This document shows positions 1 to 9,441 of a stretch of 64,000 nt of DNA, piece after piece. Origin of the DNA: Kalaharituber pfeilii (Eukaryota > Ascomycota > Pezizomycetes > Pezizales > Pezizaceae); NCBI GenBank assembly GCA_015179045.1, contig WHUZ01000040.1, positions 1 to 64,000 on the forward strand. Reading direction: 5' to 3'. Made by a program: the position numbers and the translations under genes. The notes below the pieces were generated by a model. It made no database searches and had not been told where the DNA came from. It worked only from the letters and a program-made list of their open reading frames with translations. Positions within the stretch are counted from its first letter, which is position 1. Each line of letters starts with the position of its first letter.

Positions 1-61
1 AAAATTTAATAATTTGAGTAGTATTAAAAGAGTAGTATTAAAAATAGTATGGCCTTCTTGC

Positions 62-236
62 CTAGGAGCGAACTCAGCTTGCTGAGGAGTGTATGAGTTG
101 GTTACAAGCTGCCCAGTGTTTTTCGTCCCAATTCGGTCATATTGCCAAGAAATTCGGTCAAAATGCCAAGACCTGACGTCGGCTCAGACCTGCCGTCGGC
201 TCAGACCTGCCATCGGCTCAGACCTACTGTCGGCTA
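62..236. repeat. Direct repeat copy 1 (about 160 bp), just outside the foldback element
   Basis: This stretch reappears almost unchanged at 2133-2286, inside the central loop of the foldback element. It ends in a roughly 17-bp tandem motif (CTGCCGTCGGCTCAGAC) present about four times. Copy 1 carries an extra 21-bp partial duplication of the segment around ATTCGGTCA. No coding potential is visible. Positions 1-61 upstream are AT-rich and unremarkable. Confidence 0.8.
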
Positions 237-430
237 TAGTACTATAGTTACAGGAATCGCGGCCAGTCGTCGTAAGTACTGCTGGTTACGCCTCGCGCCG
301 GTTTGAACCCAGTCGCATTTGATATAGCTTGCGCCTAAGCTAAAGAGCTGAAGTGCCAAGTAGTCCAGCAACCTGAGCTCAACTTAACAATTATGACAGG
401 TCTCTCTCGCCAGCATTGAATTTGATAGAT

Positions 431-1190
431 TGTAATAATCCAACCTGGACCCCTCGCCCAAGACCCCCCAGCCCCGGTCCTATACTGGCAATCAACATAC
501 TACATGCCAGTACTCGTACACGTGCAGCTGACCCTGACCCCCTCGCAACTCGTCATACTCCTTCTAGGACTCCGGTATATATCCCTGCACCTGTAAGCTC
601 GCTTAAGCAACATGGCCGCCAGCATCCCGGTCATCGCTTAACAACCCGAACCCGAGAACCTGCCAGAATCTGCTAGAAGAACCCGGATCCCCAGAACCAG
701 CCGGAAAGCCGTGAAACCAGCCGGAAAGCCTAGAACCTGCTGGAAGACTCTGGAATCCACCAGCGACAGGTATCGCCGAGCTCATTCCCGGATATCCCTG
801 ACGGTTCTACCTGCTTCCAGTCTTTTCCTTGGCCTTCCATGTACTTCCAGTCGTTTCCTTGGTTTTCCATGTACTTCCAGTCGTTTCCTCGGTTTTCCAT
901 GTACTCCGTTTGTTTGTTTGCTCGTTTGCTTGTTTGCTTGGATTTGCCACCGAGGGCTTTCTATAAAGAGGCCCTCCCCCTCCTCTCTCTTGCCTCTCCA
1001 CGCAACAACTTGTATTCTACCCAAGTTGTGTATTTAGCTTTCAAATACATCTACCTCTCGGTATCACATAGCTCCGACCGCCTCTGCCTCTGCCTCTGCC
1101 TCTGCCTCTGCTGTGAAATCGCCCCGGCGCCTGCCGCCCGCCCCGTACCTGGGTCCTGTACCCTGACCCGACCCGGACCGATTTATTACA
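431..1190 (+). mobile_element. Solo LTR, family 1, copy 1
   Basis: The 760-bp segment starts TGTAATAATCC and ends TTTATTACA, and is flanked by a perfect 5-bp duplication TAGAT (426-430 and 1191-1195). A second copy lies at 55879-56660. Removing it rejoins the foldback arm exactly, because the right arm reads through the same point without it. A TATA-like CTATAAAGAG lies at about 961. No internal retrotransposon region is attached, so this is a solo LTR left by LTR-LTR recombination. A CTCTGC microsatellite lies near 1081-1110. Confidence 0.9.
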
Positions 1191-1195
1191 TAGAT

Positions 1196-2010
1196 ATGAC
1201 AGGTCCGGCCTGATAGCATGAGATGTGGCAGAATGAGTTGAATTTAAGAGATATGGTAGGTCCGGCCCCACGGCCTCAGGTGAAGAAGAATGAACTCAAT
1301 TTTACAGGTATAGCAGGCCCCACCTACCGCCATGAGATGAGGTAGAGTGAGCTGAATTTGACAGGCATGGAAGGCCCAACCTAACGACGACGTGAGAAGG
1401 TTGACAGGTATGGCCGGCCCACGAGATGAGGCAGAATAAGCTAAATTTGGCGCGTATAGCCGGCCTGACATAATAGCGCGAGATTAGGCACTATGAGCTG
1501 AATTTGACAGGTATGGCGGGCCTAACCTACTGGCACGAGATGCTGCAGAATGAGCTAAACTCGACATGTTTGGCAGGCCCTATTCGACGATCTTAGATGA
1601 GGTAGAATGAGCAGAATTTGCAACATACGGTATGCCTGACCCGGCGGTGTGAGATATGGCAACATGAGCTGAATTTGATAGATATGACAGGTCCGACCCG
1701 ACGGCACGAGATGATGTAGAATGAGCTGAATTTGATTTATGTGGCAGCCCGACCTGCCAGCGTGGGATGAGGTGGAATGAGCTGAATTTGACAGGTATGG
1801 CAGGTCCGGCCGGACAGCATGAGATGAGGTAAAATGAGCTCAATTTGACAGGTATGGCAGATCTGAGCCGACGGCGTGAGGTGAGGTAGATGGCTCAATT
1901 TCCCACGAATTGCATCCCCGACTTGACGGCATGAGCTGAATTTGGCACATATAGCTGGTCCGACCCGATGGTGCAAGATGAGGTGGAATGAGCTGAATTT
2001 GACAGGCATA
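1196..2010 (-). repeat. 57-bp tandem repeat array, left foldback arm
   Basis: About 14 diverged units, recognisable by GAGCTGAATTTGACAGGTAT followed by a GGC/CCGG segment and GCATGAGATGAGGCAGAAT. It is the inverted counterpart of the arrays at 2400-2613 and 3797-4790. The many short reading frames here are by-products of the periodic repeat. Confidence 0.85.
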
Positions 2011-2132
2011 GCCGGCCCTAGCCATTTCAGTAGCCATTTCGGTAGCCATTTCAGCAGCCATTTCAGCAGCAGTTTCAGCAGCCATTTCAGATAGGGTACG
2101 ATAGTACCAACATTTATATATTTCCACTCTGC

Positions 2133-2286
2133 CCAGGAGCGAACTCAGCTTGCTGAGGAGTGTATGGGTTGGTTACAAGCTGCCCAGTGTTTTTCGTCCC
2201 AATTCGGTCAAAATGCCAAGACCTGACGTCGGCTCAGACCTGCCGTCGGCTCAGACCTGCCATCGGCTCAGACCTACTGTCGGCTA
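2133..2286. repeat. Direct repeat copy 2, in the foldback loop
   Basis: This is nearly identical to 62-236 apart from the 21-bp internal duplication. It sits between the two sets of CAGCCATTTC / GAAATGGCTG short repeats that form the innermost part of the foldback arms. Confidence 0.8.
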
Positions 2287-2399
2287 CCGAAATGGCTGCC
2301 AAAACGGCTACTAAATTGGATCATGAAATGGCTAAGTACCGAAATAGCTACCGAAATGGCCGCTGAAATGGCTACTGAAATGGCTACTGAAATGGCTAG

Positions 2400-2613
2400 G
2401 GTCGGCCAAGCTATACGTGTCAACTTCAGCTCATGCCGTCAAGTCGGGCATGCAATTCGTCTGAAATTGGGCTCATTCTACCTCACCTCACGCCGTCGGC
2501 TCGGATCTGCCATACGAAATTGAGCACATCTTACCTCATCTCACGCTGTCCGGCCGGACCTGCCATACCTGTCAAATTCAGCTCATTGTACGCCATCACG
2601 TTGGGCCTGCAAT
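2400..2613 (+). repeat. 57-bp repeat units, inner part of right foldback arm
   Basis: Reverse complement of roughly 1790-2010 in the left arm, readable base by base over about 180 bp. The array is interrupted at 2614 by the hAT-like element and resumes at 3797. Confidence 0.8.
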
Positions 2614-2689
2614 CAATGAGTCCAACAGGCGGTGATCTAAATTGGACTGAAACCGCCTGGACCGGTCAAGGCCGGTATTCTCAGTGGCC

Positions 2690-2875
2690 TGGACCAGCCT
2701 GGACCGGCCTGGACTGGCCTGACCCACATGAATCAGGCCCACCAGGCCGGTCCAGGCCATTCAGGCCGGTCCAGACCATTCAGGCCGGCCCAGGCCAATC
2801 AGGCCGGCCCAAGCCAATCAGGCCGGTCCAAGCCAATCAGGCCGGCCCAGGCCAACCAGGCCGCTCCAGACCATT
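2690..2875. repeat. 18-bp GGCC-rich minisatellite
   Basis: Tandem copies of a unit like AGGCCGGTCCAGGCCATTC, varying in length by one or two bases. Short inverted traces of the same unit occur near 2960-3000 and 3735-3775, so the host element is itself partly palindromic. Confidence 0.8.
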
Positions 2876-3007
2876 TAAATACTCAAACAATCTGGTAAAT
2901 GCTGGCCTCAATTCACCTGGGTAGCTGTGGAGTGATTCGTTTCATTGGCTTGAACCTGCCTGAATGGCCTGGACCGGCCTGATTGGCTTGGGCCGGTGTA
3001 AGGGCGA

Positions 3008-3342
3008 TAGTGAGCGGCACGAGCTAGCTCGAGCCGAGCTGGAGGATGAGCTCGAGCTGGTCTGGCATGAGCTCGAGCCTAGATTGATTATATATATAAT
3101 ATTGACAAACTAAACTAAACTAAGCTAAATTTTCATCTTTCTCACTACTATCAGCTAAATTGAGCATTTCGAAGTTGTTGGTAGGTCAGAATGAGCTCGA
3201 AGTCTCTAATTATGACTATATTAGGTATTTACAGTTTATGAAACCTTGCACTGGCTAAGCATTTTAGCGAGCTGGCAAGAAAAACACTAGCATGATCTTG
3301 GCTCGTTTGAGCTCGAGCTAGCTCGGCTCGTGCCGCTCACTA
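3008..3342 (-). mobile_element. hAT MITE, copy 1
   Basis: The 335-bp element has inverted termini TAGTGAGCGGCACGAGC and its complement, and an 8-bp duplication AAGGGCGA (3000-3007 and 3343-3350). It has no ORF. It lies in opposite orientation to the copies at 5873, 49212 and 50414. The subterminal region is rich in GAGCTCGAGC-like palindromes, and the middle is AT-rich. Confidence 0.92.
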
Positions 3343-3796
3343 AAGGGCGATGCTGGGATCAGTAGGCGAAGGCACGATCGCGGGTGCTACGAGACACCAG
3401 GGACAGAGAGGGACAAGGTAGAAGAGAGAATGAGCGTACGTTGACCAGTGGAGACTACATACAGGCGGGTAGGAGAGGTATATATAGACGAGAGAGAGTG
3501 AACAGAAGTAGCAGGTACAAGTATTGCATGGACTTGGACATGACGACATAGAAGAAGACAGATGGAAATAGAAACATACATGACGACATAGAAGAGTGCT
3601 TGTAGAATGCTGTAGAATGATGTGGAATGATGTAGAGCTATGGCGGCGGTTCGAGAGCATTCTGTGGTTCGGGTCGATCACTGCATGGTGGTTACCAAGA
3701 ACTAATCCCTGTTATTTCCTATTGCGGCATGACAGCCGGCCTGAATGGTCTGGACCGGCCTGAATGGCATGGCCTGTTGGATTCATTGCCTGCAAT

Positions 3797-4790
3797 ACCT
3801 GTCAAAACCAGCTTATTCTTCCTGATCTCACGCCATCGAGTGGGCCCTACCATACCTGTCAAATTCAGCTGATTGTACCTCACCTTGTTCTGCCACATCT
3901 ATCAAATTCAGCTCACTCTACCTCATCTCATGCCGTCAGGTCGGGGCTGCCATATCTATCAAATTCAGCTCTTTTGTTTATATATATATATATTATTACT
4001 CGCTTGCCACCCTAGGGGCTATGGCAAGGTCTGGTTCAGCTCATTCTACCTCATCCCATCTCATACCTTGGGCATGCTATGGTCATCTCATATTTGCACC
4101 GTAGGCTCGGGCCGGCCATCCCTGTCAAATTCAGCTGATTATACCGCATCTCGCACCGTCAGCTCCGGTGGGCCATATGTGTCAAACTCAGCTCATTCCA
4201 CCGCATCTTGCACCATTGGGACGGGCCGGCTATATGTGTCAAATTCAGCTCATTCTGCATCATCTCGTGCCGACAGCCCGGGCCTGCAATTCGTGTGAAA
4301 TTCAGCTCATTCTGGCTCATCTCACGCCGTCAAATAGGGCCTGCCAAATCTGTTGTGTTCAGCTCATTCTGACCCATCTCATGTCGTCGAATAGGGCCTG
4401 CCAAACCTGTCAAGTCCAGCTCATTCTGCAGCACCTCGTGCCGGCAGGTTGGGCCCGCCATACCTGTCAAATTCAGCTCATTGTGCCTGATCTCGCGCTG
4501 TCAGGTCAGGCCGGCTATACGTGCCAAATTTAGTTCATTCTGCCTCATCTCGTGGGCCGGCTATACCTGTCAACTTTCTCACACCATCGGGTTGGGCCTT
4601 CCATGCCTGTCAAATTCAGCTCACTCTACCTCATCTCACAGCGGTAGGTGGGGCCTGCTATACCTGTAAAATTGAGCTCATTCTTCCTCACCTGAGGCCG
4701 TGGGTTCGGACCTACCACATCTATTAAATTCAACTCATTCTGCCACATCTCATGCCGTCCCGCCGGACCTGTAATGTCTATCAAATTCAA
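3797..4790 (+). repeat. 57-bp tandem repeat array, outer right foldback arm
   Basis: About 17 units with consensus near CCTGTCAAATTCAGCTCATT then CTGCCTCATCTCGCGCCGTC, the reverse complement of the left arm. One degraded LINE A tail interrupts it near 3985-4035. Confidence 0.85.
3985..4035 (-). mobile_element. LINE A 3' tail, degraded, inside the satellite
   Basis: The sequence ATTACTCGCTTGCCACC then GGGGCTATGGCAAGG is the family A 3' hairpin in minus orientation. The expected T run is replaced by a TATATA stretch. TTCAGCTC flanks both sides and may be the duplication, though it is also part of the satellite unit. Confidence 0.6.
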
Positions 4791-4859
4791 TACTGGCGAG
4801 AGAGACCTGTCATACTTTGTAAGTAAGGCTCAGGTTGTAGCACTACTTGGCACTTCAGC

Positions 4860-4956
4860 CCTTCAGCTTAGGCGGAAGCTATATCAAATGCGACTGGGTT
4901 CAATCCGGCGCGAGGCGTAACCAGCAGAACTTACGACGAGTGGCCGCGATTCCTGT
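4860..4956. repeat. Outer terminal inverted repeat with a possible Pol III B-box
   Basis: The right terminus contains GGGTTCAATCC at about 4907-4917, close to the Pol III B-box consensus, with a loose A-box-like TAGCACTACTTGG about 70 bp upstream. The left terminus carries the complementary copy. A tRNA-derived origin is possible, but no cloverleaf is visible and I do not call a tRNA. Confidence 0.3.
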
Positions 4957-5164
4957 ACTATATATAGTTCTGAAGAAATATTAGTAAAGTTTTTAAAAAA
5001 TTGAAATAAGCTAATATACAAGGAAAGTAGAAACTTAAGCCTGAGCTCAAATTACAATATTCATAATTATTATAGAAGTGGTAAATGTCACAGCCCACGC
5101 CCTACAGTCTCCGCACACTAAGCCACGACCGCCGGCAAGCCATGACCGGCTATTTTACTCTTTT

Positions 5165-5239
5165 CATTATGTATCTAGGACATCGCCATAGCCCATAGGG
5201 CGGCAAGCGATTAATGATATATAAAAAAAAAAAAAAAAA
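5165..5239 (+). mobile_element. LINE A 3' tail in the LTR
   Basis: CATCGCCATAGCCCATAGGG, CGGCAAGCGATTAATGATAT and a 17-base A run form the family A 3' end in plus orientation. I could not see a clear target duplication. Confidence 0.75.
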
Positions 5240-5289
5240 TCCCGCCAACGGCCGGCAAGCTCATAGAACCGGCTGGCTATAGGTAGCTC

Positions 5290-5500
5290 GCAAGCTGCCA
5301 GTATAGCCTGCCTGCCAGTATAGCCCGCCTGCCAGTACAGCCTGCCTGCTAGTATAGTCCGCCTGCTAGTATAGCCCGCCTGCCAGTACGACCCGCCTGC
5401 TAGTATAGCCCGCCTGCCAGTACAGCCCGCCTGCTAGTATAGTCCGCCAGCTAGTATAGCCTGCCTGCCAGTACAGCCCGCCTGCGGCGCCTGCTAGTAT
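5290..5500. repeat. 17-bp minisatellite, part 1
   Basis: Tandem copies of a unit near CCTGCCAGTATAGCCCG. The array continues at 9809-9940 after the MULE insertion and appears to have been one array before that insertion. Confidence 0.85.
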
Positions 5501-5872
5501 CGGGATGTCTCCGGACAGTCCTGACTGTCCCGAAGGTTGCATACTGACTGTCCCGTCTTGCATATGGTGCGGCTGAGCTGACTGTCTCAAACTTGGCCAC
5601 TAGCGAGAATTCATTAAAAAAGCGAAGTATCTAAATACATGATTGTGCGAAATATAGAATGATACATTATACTGATGCAGTAGAAGATACAGTGATACAA
5701 CCTTGAGTCTCATTACGCTCCACACTCTCTGCCCGAGCCCAGTTTCGCTGCCTTTCTGCCATTTCAGCTCCTGTCAAGGTACGACCAGCTGCTTTTCCTT
5801 TATTTTTAAGTTGGAGCAATGTGCTGGGAGATGCGACTGGTGCAAAGTGACGAGGTACTGTTGGTACTGCAT

Positions 5873-6326
5873 TAGTGAGCGGCACGAGCCGAGCCAGCTC
5901 GAGCTCAAACGAGCCAAGATCATGCTTGTGTTTTTCTTGACAGCTCGCTAAAAATGCTTAGCCAGTGCAAGGTTTCATAAACTGTATATACCTAATATAG
6001 TAATAATTAGATTTTTTTTTTTTTTTTTATATCATTACTCGCTTGCCGCCCTGGGGGCTATGGCGAGGGTTTATTACAAACAAAAACCAAATAAGTCAGA
6101 TAGCTACATGTATTGCCCGCGGAATCCATCCATGATGAGTAATAATTAGAGACTTGGAGCTCATTTTGACCTACCAACAACTTCGAAATGCACAATTTAG
6201 CTGATAGTAGTGAGAAAGATGAAAATTTAGCTTAGTTTAGTTTAGTTTGTCAATATTATGTATATAATCAATCCAGGCTCGAGCTCACCCTCCAGCTCGG
6301 CTCGAGCTAGCTCGTGCCGCTGACTA
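5873..6326 (+). mobile_element. hAT MITE, copy 2, with a nested LINE tail
   Basis: Termini TAGTGAGCGGCACGAGCC and the complement (the right end has one change, GCTGACTA). The 8-bp duplication TACTGCAT lies at 5865-5872 and 6327-6334. The length is 454 bp because a LINE A copy lies inside at 6012-6137. Confidence 0.9.
6012..6137 (-). mobile_element. LINE A 5'-truncated copy inside hAT MITE 2
   Basis: A T run, then ATATCATTACTCGCTTGCCG, CCCTGGGGGCTATGGCGAGG and about 70 bp of 3' UTR containing TACATGTATTGCCCGCGG. The duplication AGTAATAATTAGA is at 5999-6011 and 6138-6150. The other MITE copies have the uninterrupted sequence at this point. Confidence 0.92.
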
Positions 6327-7200
6327 TACTGCATCATATTCCATAAGAAAGTCTGCAATAAATTGCCATCCTAGTCTAATTTGATCACTATTAATGAAAA
6401 AGATTTACTCTAGCTGTTATACAATGATTGTACCATCTGCATTTGTCTTGTCACTCTATTGAGATCGTCTATAAAAACCAGCTGTTATTAGTTCTCTTAA
6501 CATCCGATCGATTCTTTCCTCAGCAGTAACAGGAATTTTACTACTATGATAGCTGTTATAGTATGCTTTAGGACTCAATTGTATTCCTTCCTCTGTACGA
6601 AGGTGTAAGGACATATTGTAACTCAATCCTGCTCGCCTATGCATTATAGCATCTTCTACTACTTGCTGATAATCAGTATTGTGATGTTTATGCTGGATAT
6701 ATATTAATAGATTTGGTGCCAAAGGATGAGTATGGATTTTATCTGATATCGCAAGCACCTAAGTATCTGTTCCACCATCTATATCTATTCACAAATTGAT
6801 AGATTTTGCTCATAGATATTCTTTGGTTTGTGTGTTAGTCTGGCGTCTGTACTGTACTATATATATATTAGTATATAAGTCTTAATTAAAATATATTGAC
6901 ATACCTTCAGAATTCTCTGCGTCTAGTTTTCTAGTATCTTAGGACTTGCCATAATGTACATATCCATAGCGTATATGACCTTTCTTTTCGGACTCACTCA
7001 AAGTTACCACAGCGAAGTCTTAGGTAAATGCATAATTCTGGAGTCTATCTAAAGCCATATTTGGCCATGCATATTGCTCACCATCCATAGATTCTTCACA
7101 ATGTAATTCAGGCATCTCTTCTACAACTGTTATTACTACTGAAACAAGCTCCTTTGGAAGGTTCGGATATAGAGTCCAGATCTGTTTCGCACTCAAAGTA

Positions 7201-9441
7201 CTGTGGTTCACCACTTTCCCGGACACACCACTTTCCCGGACACGTTTGCCACCAAAAGTGCACAACTTCAACGACCAACATCTCAACAACCACAGCACCC
7301 CTGTGGGTCCAGCCATGTCTCATGATAGTAAAGGGGTCAAAGATATGGTTTATAGTCTAATCTAGTGATATGCACTGGTGAGTAGGTACATAGAGGTCTA
7401 TAAATTTGCAGGATTTCTGCTCGCTTAGAGGTCAACATCACAATTCCACATATTCATCTTCATATCTTCCAATGTCTGATGAAACTGCTATCCAGGCTGC
7501 TCTCCGTGAGTACCGCCGCGGTCCTCATGCCAAAGGCAACCTGCGGCGTGCTGCATACCTTCATGGTGTTGCAAAATCTACCCTTCACGATCGAGTACAT
7601 GGTAAGCGACCTCGAAACAAATGCCACACTAACGATATGCTACTATCACCTAAGCAAGTCAAGGTAGTGAAGGATTGGATTATTAGGAAGGACAAATGGG
7701 GATTTGCAGTTAATGCTAGCTATGTACGAGAGGTTGTAGTAGCAATTACAAGAAAAGTGCCTGGGATAAATTGGGTTACCCGGTTCATAGCTAGAGAATC
7801 TGATCTGGAATCTATTTTCTACAAAGCAAGGAACAAAGCGCCAGTTTTCTACTAGCTACGAGATTTTCAAAAGCTTATTCGATCTGGTATGTACCTTAAT
7901 ACTATTTAGACTTGCATGGGCTAACTTCAAGCAGTTTGATGAAGCTCGATGTGACTTTGCTATTGACGAAAAAAACATATTCAATATTGTTGAGAAAGGA
8001 GTTCTATTAGGTGTAGCAGCTAATAGTAAGATCATACGATTTACTGGCAATAGAAAAGGAGGTGGACGAAGTCAAGGTATGTCAAATATAAGTCATAGTG
8101 ACGTCATACTAATTATACTTCCTATTTGAGTAGATGGCAACCGAGAACTTGTTACAATTCTGGATTGCATATCCGGTATTGGTGATGCCTTGCCACCATT
8201 GATCAGCTACAAAGGAGCTGCATTATACGTTGGTTGGATGAGAGGTGTTGAAGCTACAAGAGCTGCATTCTTCGCACATTCTTCATCAGGATATACCAAT
8301 GATAATCTAACCTATGAATGGCTTGTGAAAGTATTTGATCCAGCTACGAGGGACCGAGCTGCTGGCAAGTATCGTCTGCTAATTCTCGATAATCACCATT
8401 CACATGTTACATATCGCTTCCTCAAGTATTGCTACGATAATTGTATCCTAGCATTGTGTTTGCCACCTCATACTACGCATGCACTTCAGCCGCTAGATGT
8501 TGGTGTTTTTGGTGCGTTGAGTACCTACTATAAACAGGAAGTCCAAAGAGTATACAACATGGGTGAAGGACGAATCAGCATCAATAAAGAGTCCTTCTAT
8601 ACGATCTTCAAAGCAGCTAGAGATAAAGCCTACACTCGCCACACGCTTAAAAATTCCTTCCGAGCAACTGGACTTATCCCCTTTAATCCTAACAAGGTTT
8701 ACCATGAATACAACCTCTCTCCGCCTCAGAAAGCATCTATTCCTCCACCAATCACGATTCCTACTCCTGCTACCCCAAAGACGCCACGAACACTACGCAG
8801 ATATGCCAAGCAGACTCTCCAAGGTCCGGAGATATTCTCGCAAACTACAGAGTCAGCACTGAAACATTTTAGCCATGCAGCTGAAATTGCTATGGCAGAG
8901 CGTGACATAGCTCAAATTGAGGTGCAACGTCTTAGATCTTTGTTGAAGGATAAGCCTAAGTCTGATCGCCGTAAACTAAAGGTCACGGCAGTGCTTATCA
9001 GCAGCATTGAGGCACTAGAGGCTGTCAAGGCTCGTGAGGAGGAGGCAGCAGCAAAGGCAGCTAAACGGGGTAAAAAGCGCAAACGAGATGAGCTCACTGG
9101 CTCTGAGGAGGATCAGGAGGATGAAGATAGACCACAGGAAGCTGAGCAGGATGGGCAGGAGGAGCCGGAGGGGCAGGACGAGACAGAGAATGAGGAGCAG
9201 GGGCAGGATAGGGAGGAGGCTGAAGATGAGCAAAATGACTCAAGTGATACTGAAAGTGTCTGGTCTGTTATTCATGTTAGAAGGGCATAGATGTGTGAGA
9301 TTAGCTTAAGTAGTTTCTCCTGTTATACTCAGAATGTTGTAGTTCCTCGTGGTTGTTGAGATGTTGGTCGTTGAAGTTGTGCACTTTTGGTGGCAAACGT
9401 GTCCGGGAAAGTGGTGTGTCCGGGAAAGTGGTGAACCACAG
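7201..9441 (+). mobile_element. Fot1/pogo-type DNA transposon with perfect 93-bp inverted repeats
   Basis: Inverted repeats 7201-7293 and 9349-9441 are identical by eye, beginning CTGTGGTTCACCACTTTCCC. Each holds two copies of CCACTTTCCCGGACA. The flanking target is TA (7199-7200 and 9442-9443), as for Tc1/mariner/pogo elements. It sits inside the MULE coding remnant, and its removal restores the MULE reading frame. Identical 93-bp arms point to recent transposition, yet the transposase inside is broken, which suggests mobilisation in trans. Confidence 0.93.
7472..9290 (+). pseudogene. Pogo/Fot1 transposase (DDE_1 family), disrupted
   Basis: Translation from ATG 7472 gives a helix-turn-helix region (AALREYRRGPHAKGNLRRAA, VAKSTLHDRV) and a CENP-B-like second DNA-binding part (WGFAVNASYVRE, INWVTRF), then a TAG stop at 7853-7855. 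The catalytic part needs one frame change between about 7860 and 7910. It then reads IFNIVEKGVLLG where the family has N-M-D-E-K-G, so the first catalytic Asp appears to be Val (GTT for GAT). An intron of 57 bp (8077-8133, GTATGT...TAG) precedes the DGNRE segment. The rest (8134-9290) is open: YKGAALYVGW, LLILDNHHSHVT (second Asp), PPHTTHALQPLDVGVFG (third acidic region), then a coiled region and a Lys- then Glu/Asp-rich tail. The stop, frame change and lost Asp make it inactive. Confidence 0.85.

Larger units (their letters stand above)
2614..3788. mobile_element. hAT-like non-autonomous element inserted in the foldback arm
   Basis: Inverted termini CAATGAGTCCAACAGGC (2614) and GCCTGTTGGATTCATTG (3772-3788) are flanked by a perfect 8-bp duplication CCTGCAAT (2606-2613 and 3789-3796), the size typical of hAT elements. 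The element is about 840 bp after subtracting the nested MITE at 3008-3342. Its interior is dominated by GGCC-rich 17-18-bp tandem repeats (about 2690-2875, with inverted traces at 2960-3000 and 3735-3775). I see no transposase. Reading frames at 3340-3681 on the minus strand have no recognisable domains. Confidence 0.8.
250..4956. mobile_element. Foldback-like element with >1-kb inverted arms built from 57-bp tandem repeats
   Basis: The ends are inverted repeats starting ACAGGAATCGCGGCC at 250 and ending with its complement at 4956. About 180 bp of terminal arm (250-430 against 4777-4956) match at roughly 90 percent by eye. Inside the terminal arm both sides continue as tandem ~57-bp units in opposite orientations: 1196-2010 on the left, 2400-2613 plus 3797-4790 on the right. 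CAGCCATTTC-type short repeats then flank a ~200-bp loop (about 2091-2290). A possible 9-bp target duplication is ACTATAGTT at 241-249 against ACTATATATAGTT at 4957-4969, which differs by a 4-bp slip. Removing the nested solo LTR and hAT-like element leaves about 2.76 kb with no ORF that looks like a transposase, so it would be non-autonomous. A 9-bp duplication would fit a Mutator-like mobiliser; that is inference. Confidence 0.7.

Noticed and set aside
3340..3681. 113-codon minus-strand frame in the hAT-like element as a transposase piece
   Set aside because: Ser/Cys/Tyr-rich, no hAT dimerisation or RNase H-fold motifs, and it runs into the MITE terminus.
4840..4940. A tRNA gene in the foldback terminus
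   Set aside because: There is a B-box-like motif but no acceptor stem or convincing anticodon arm, so it is kept only as a low-interest observation.
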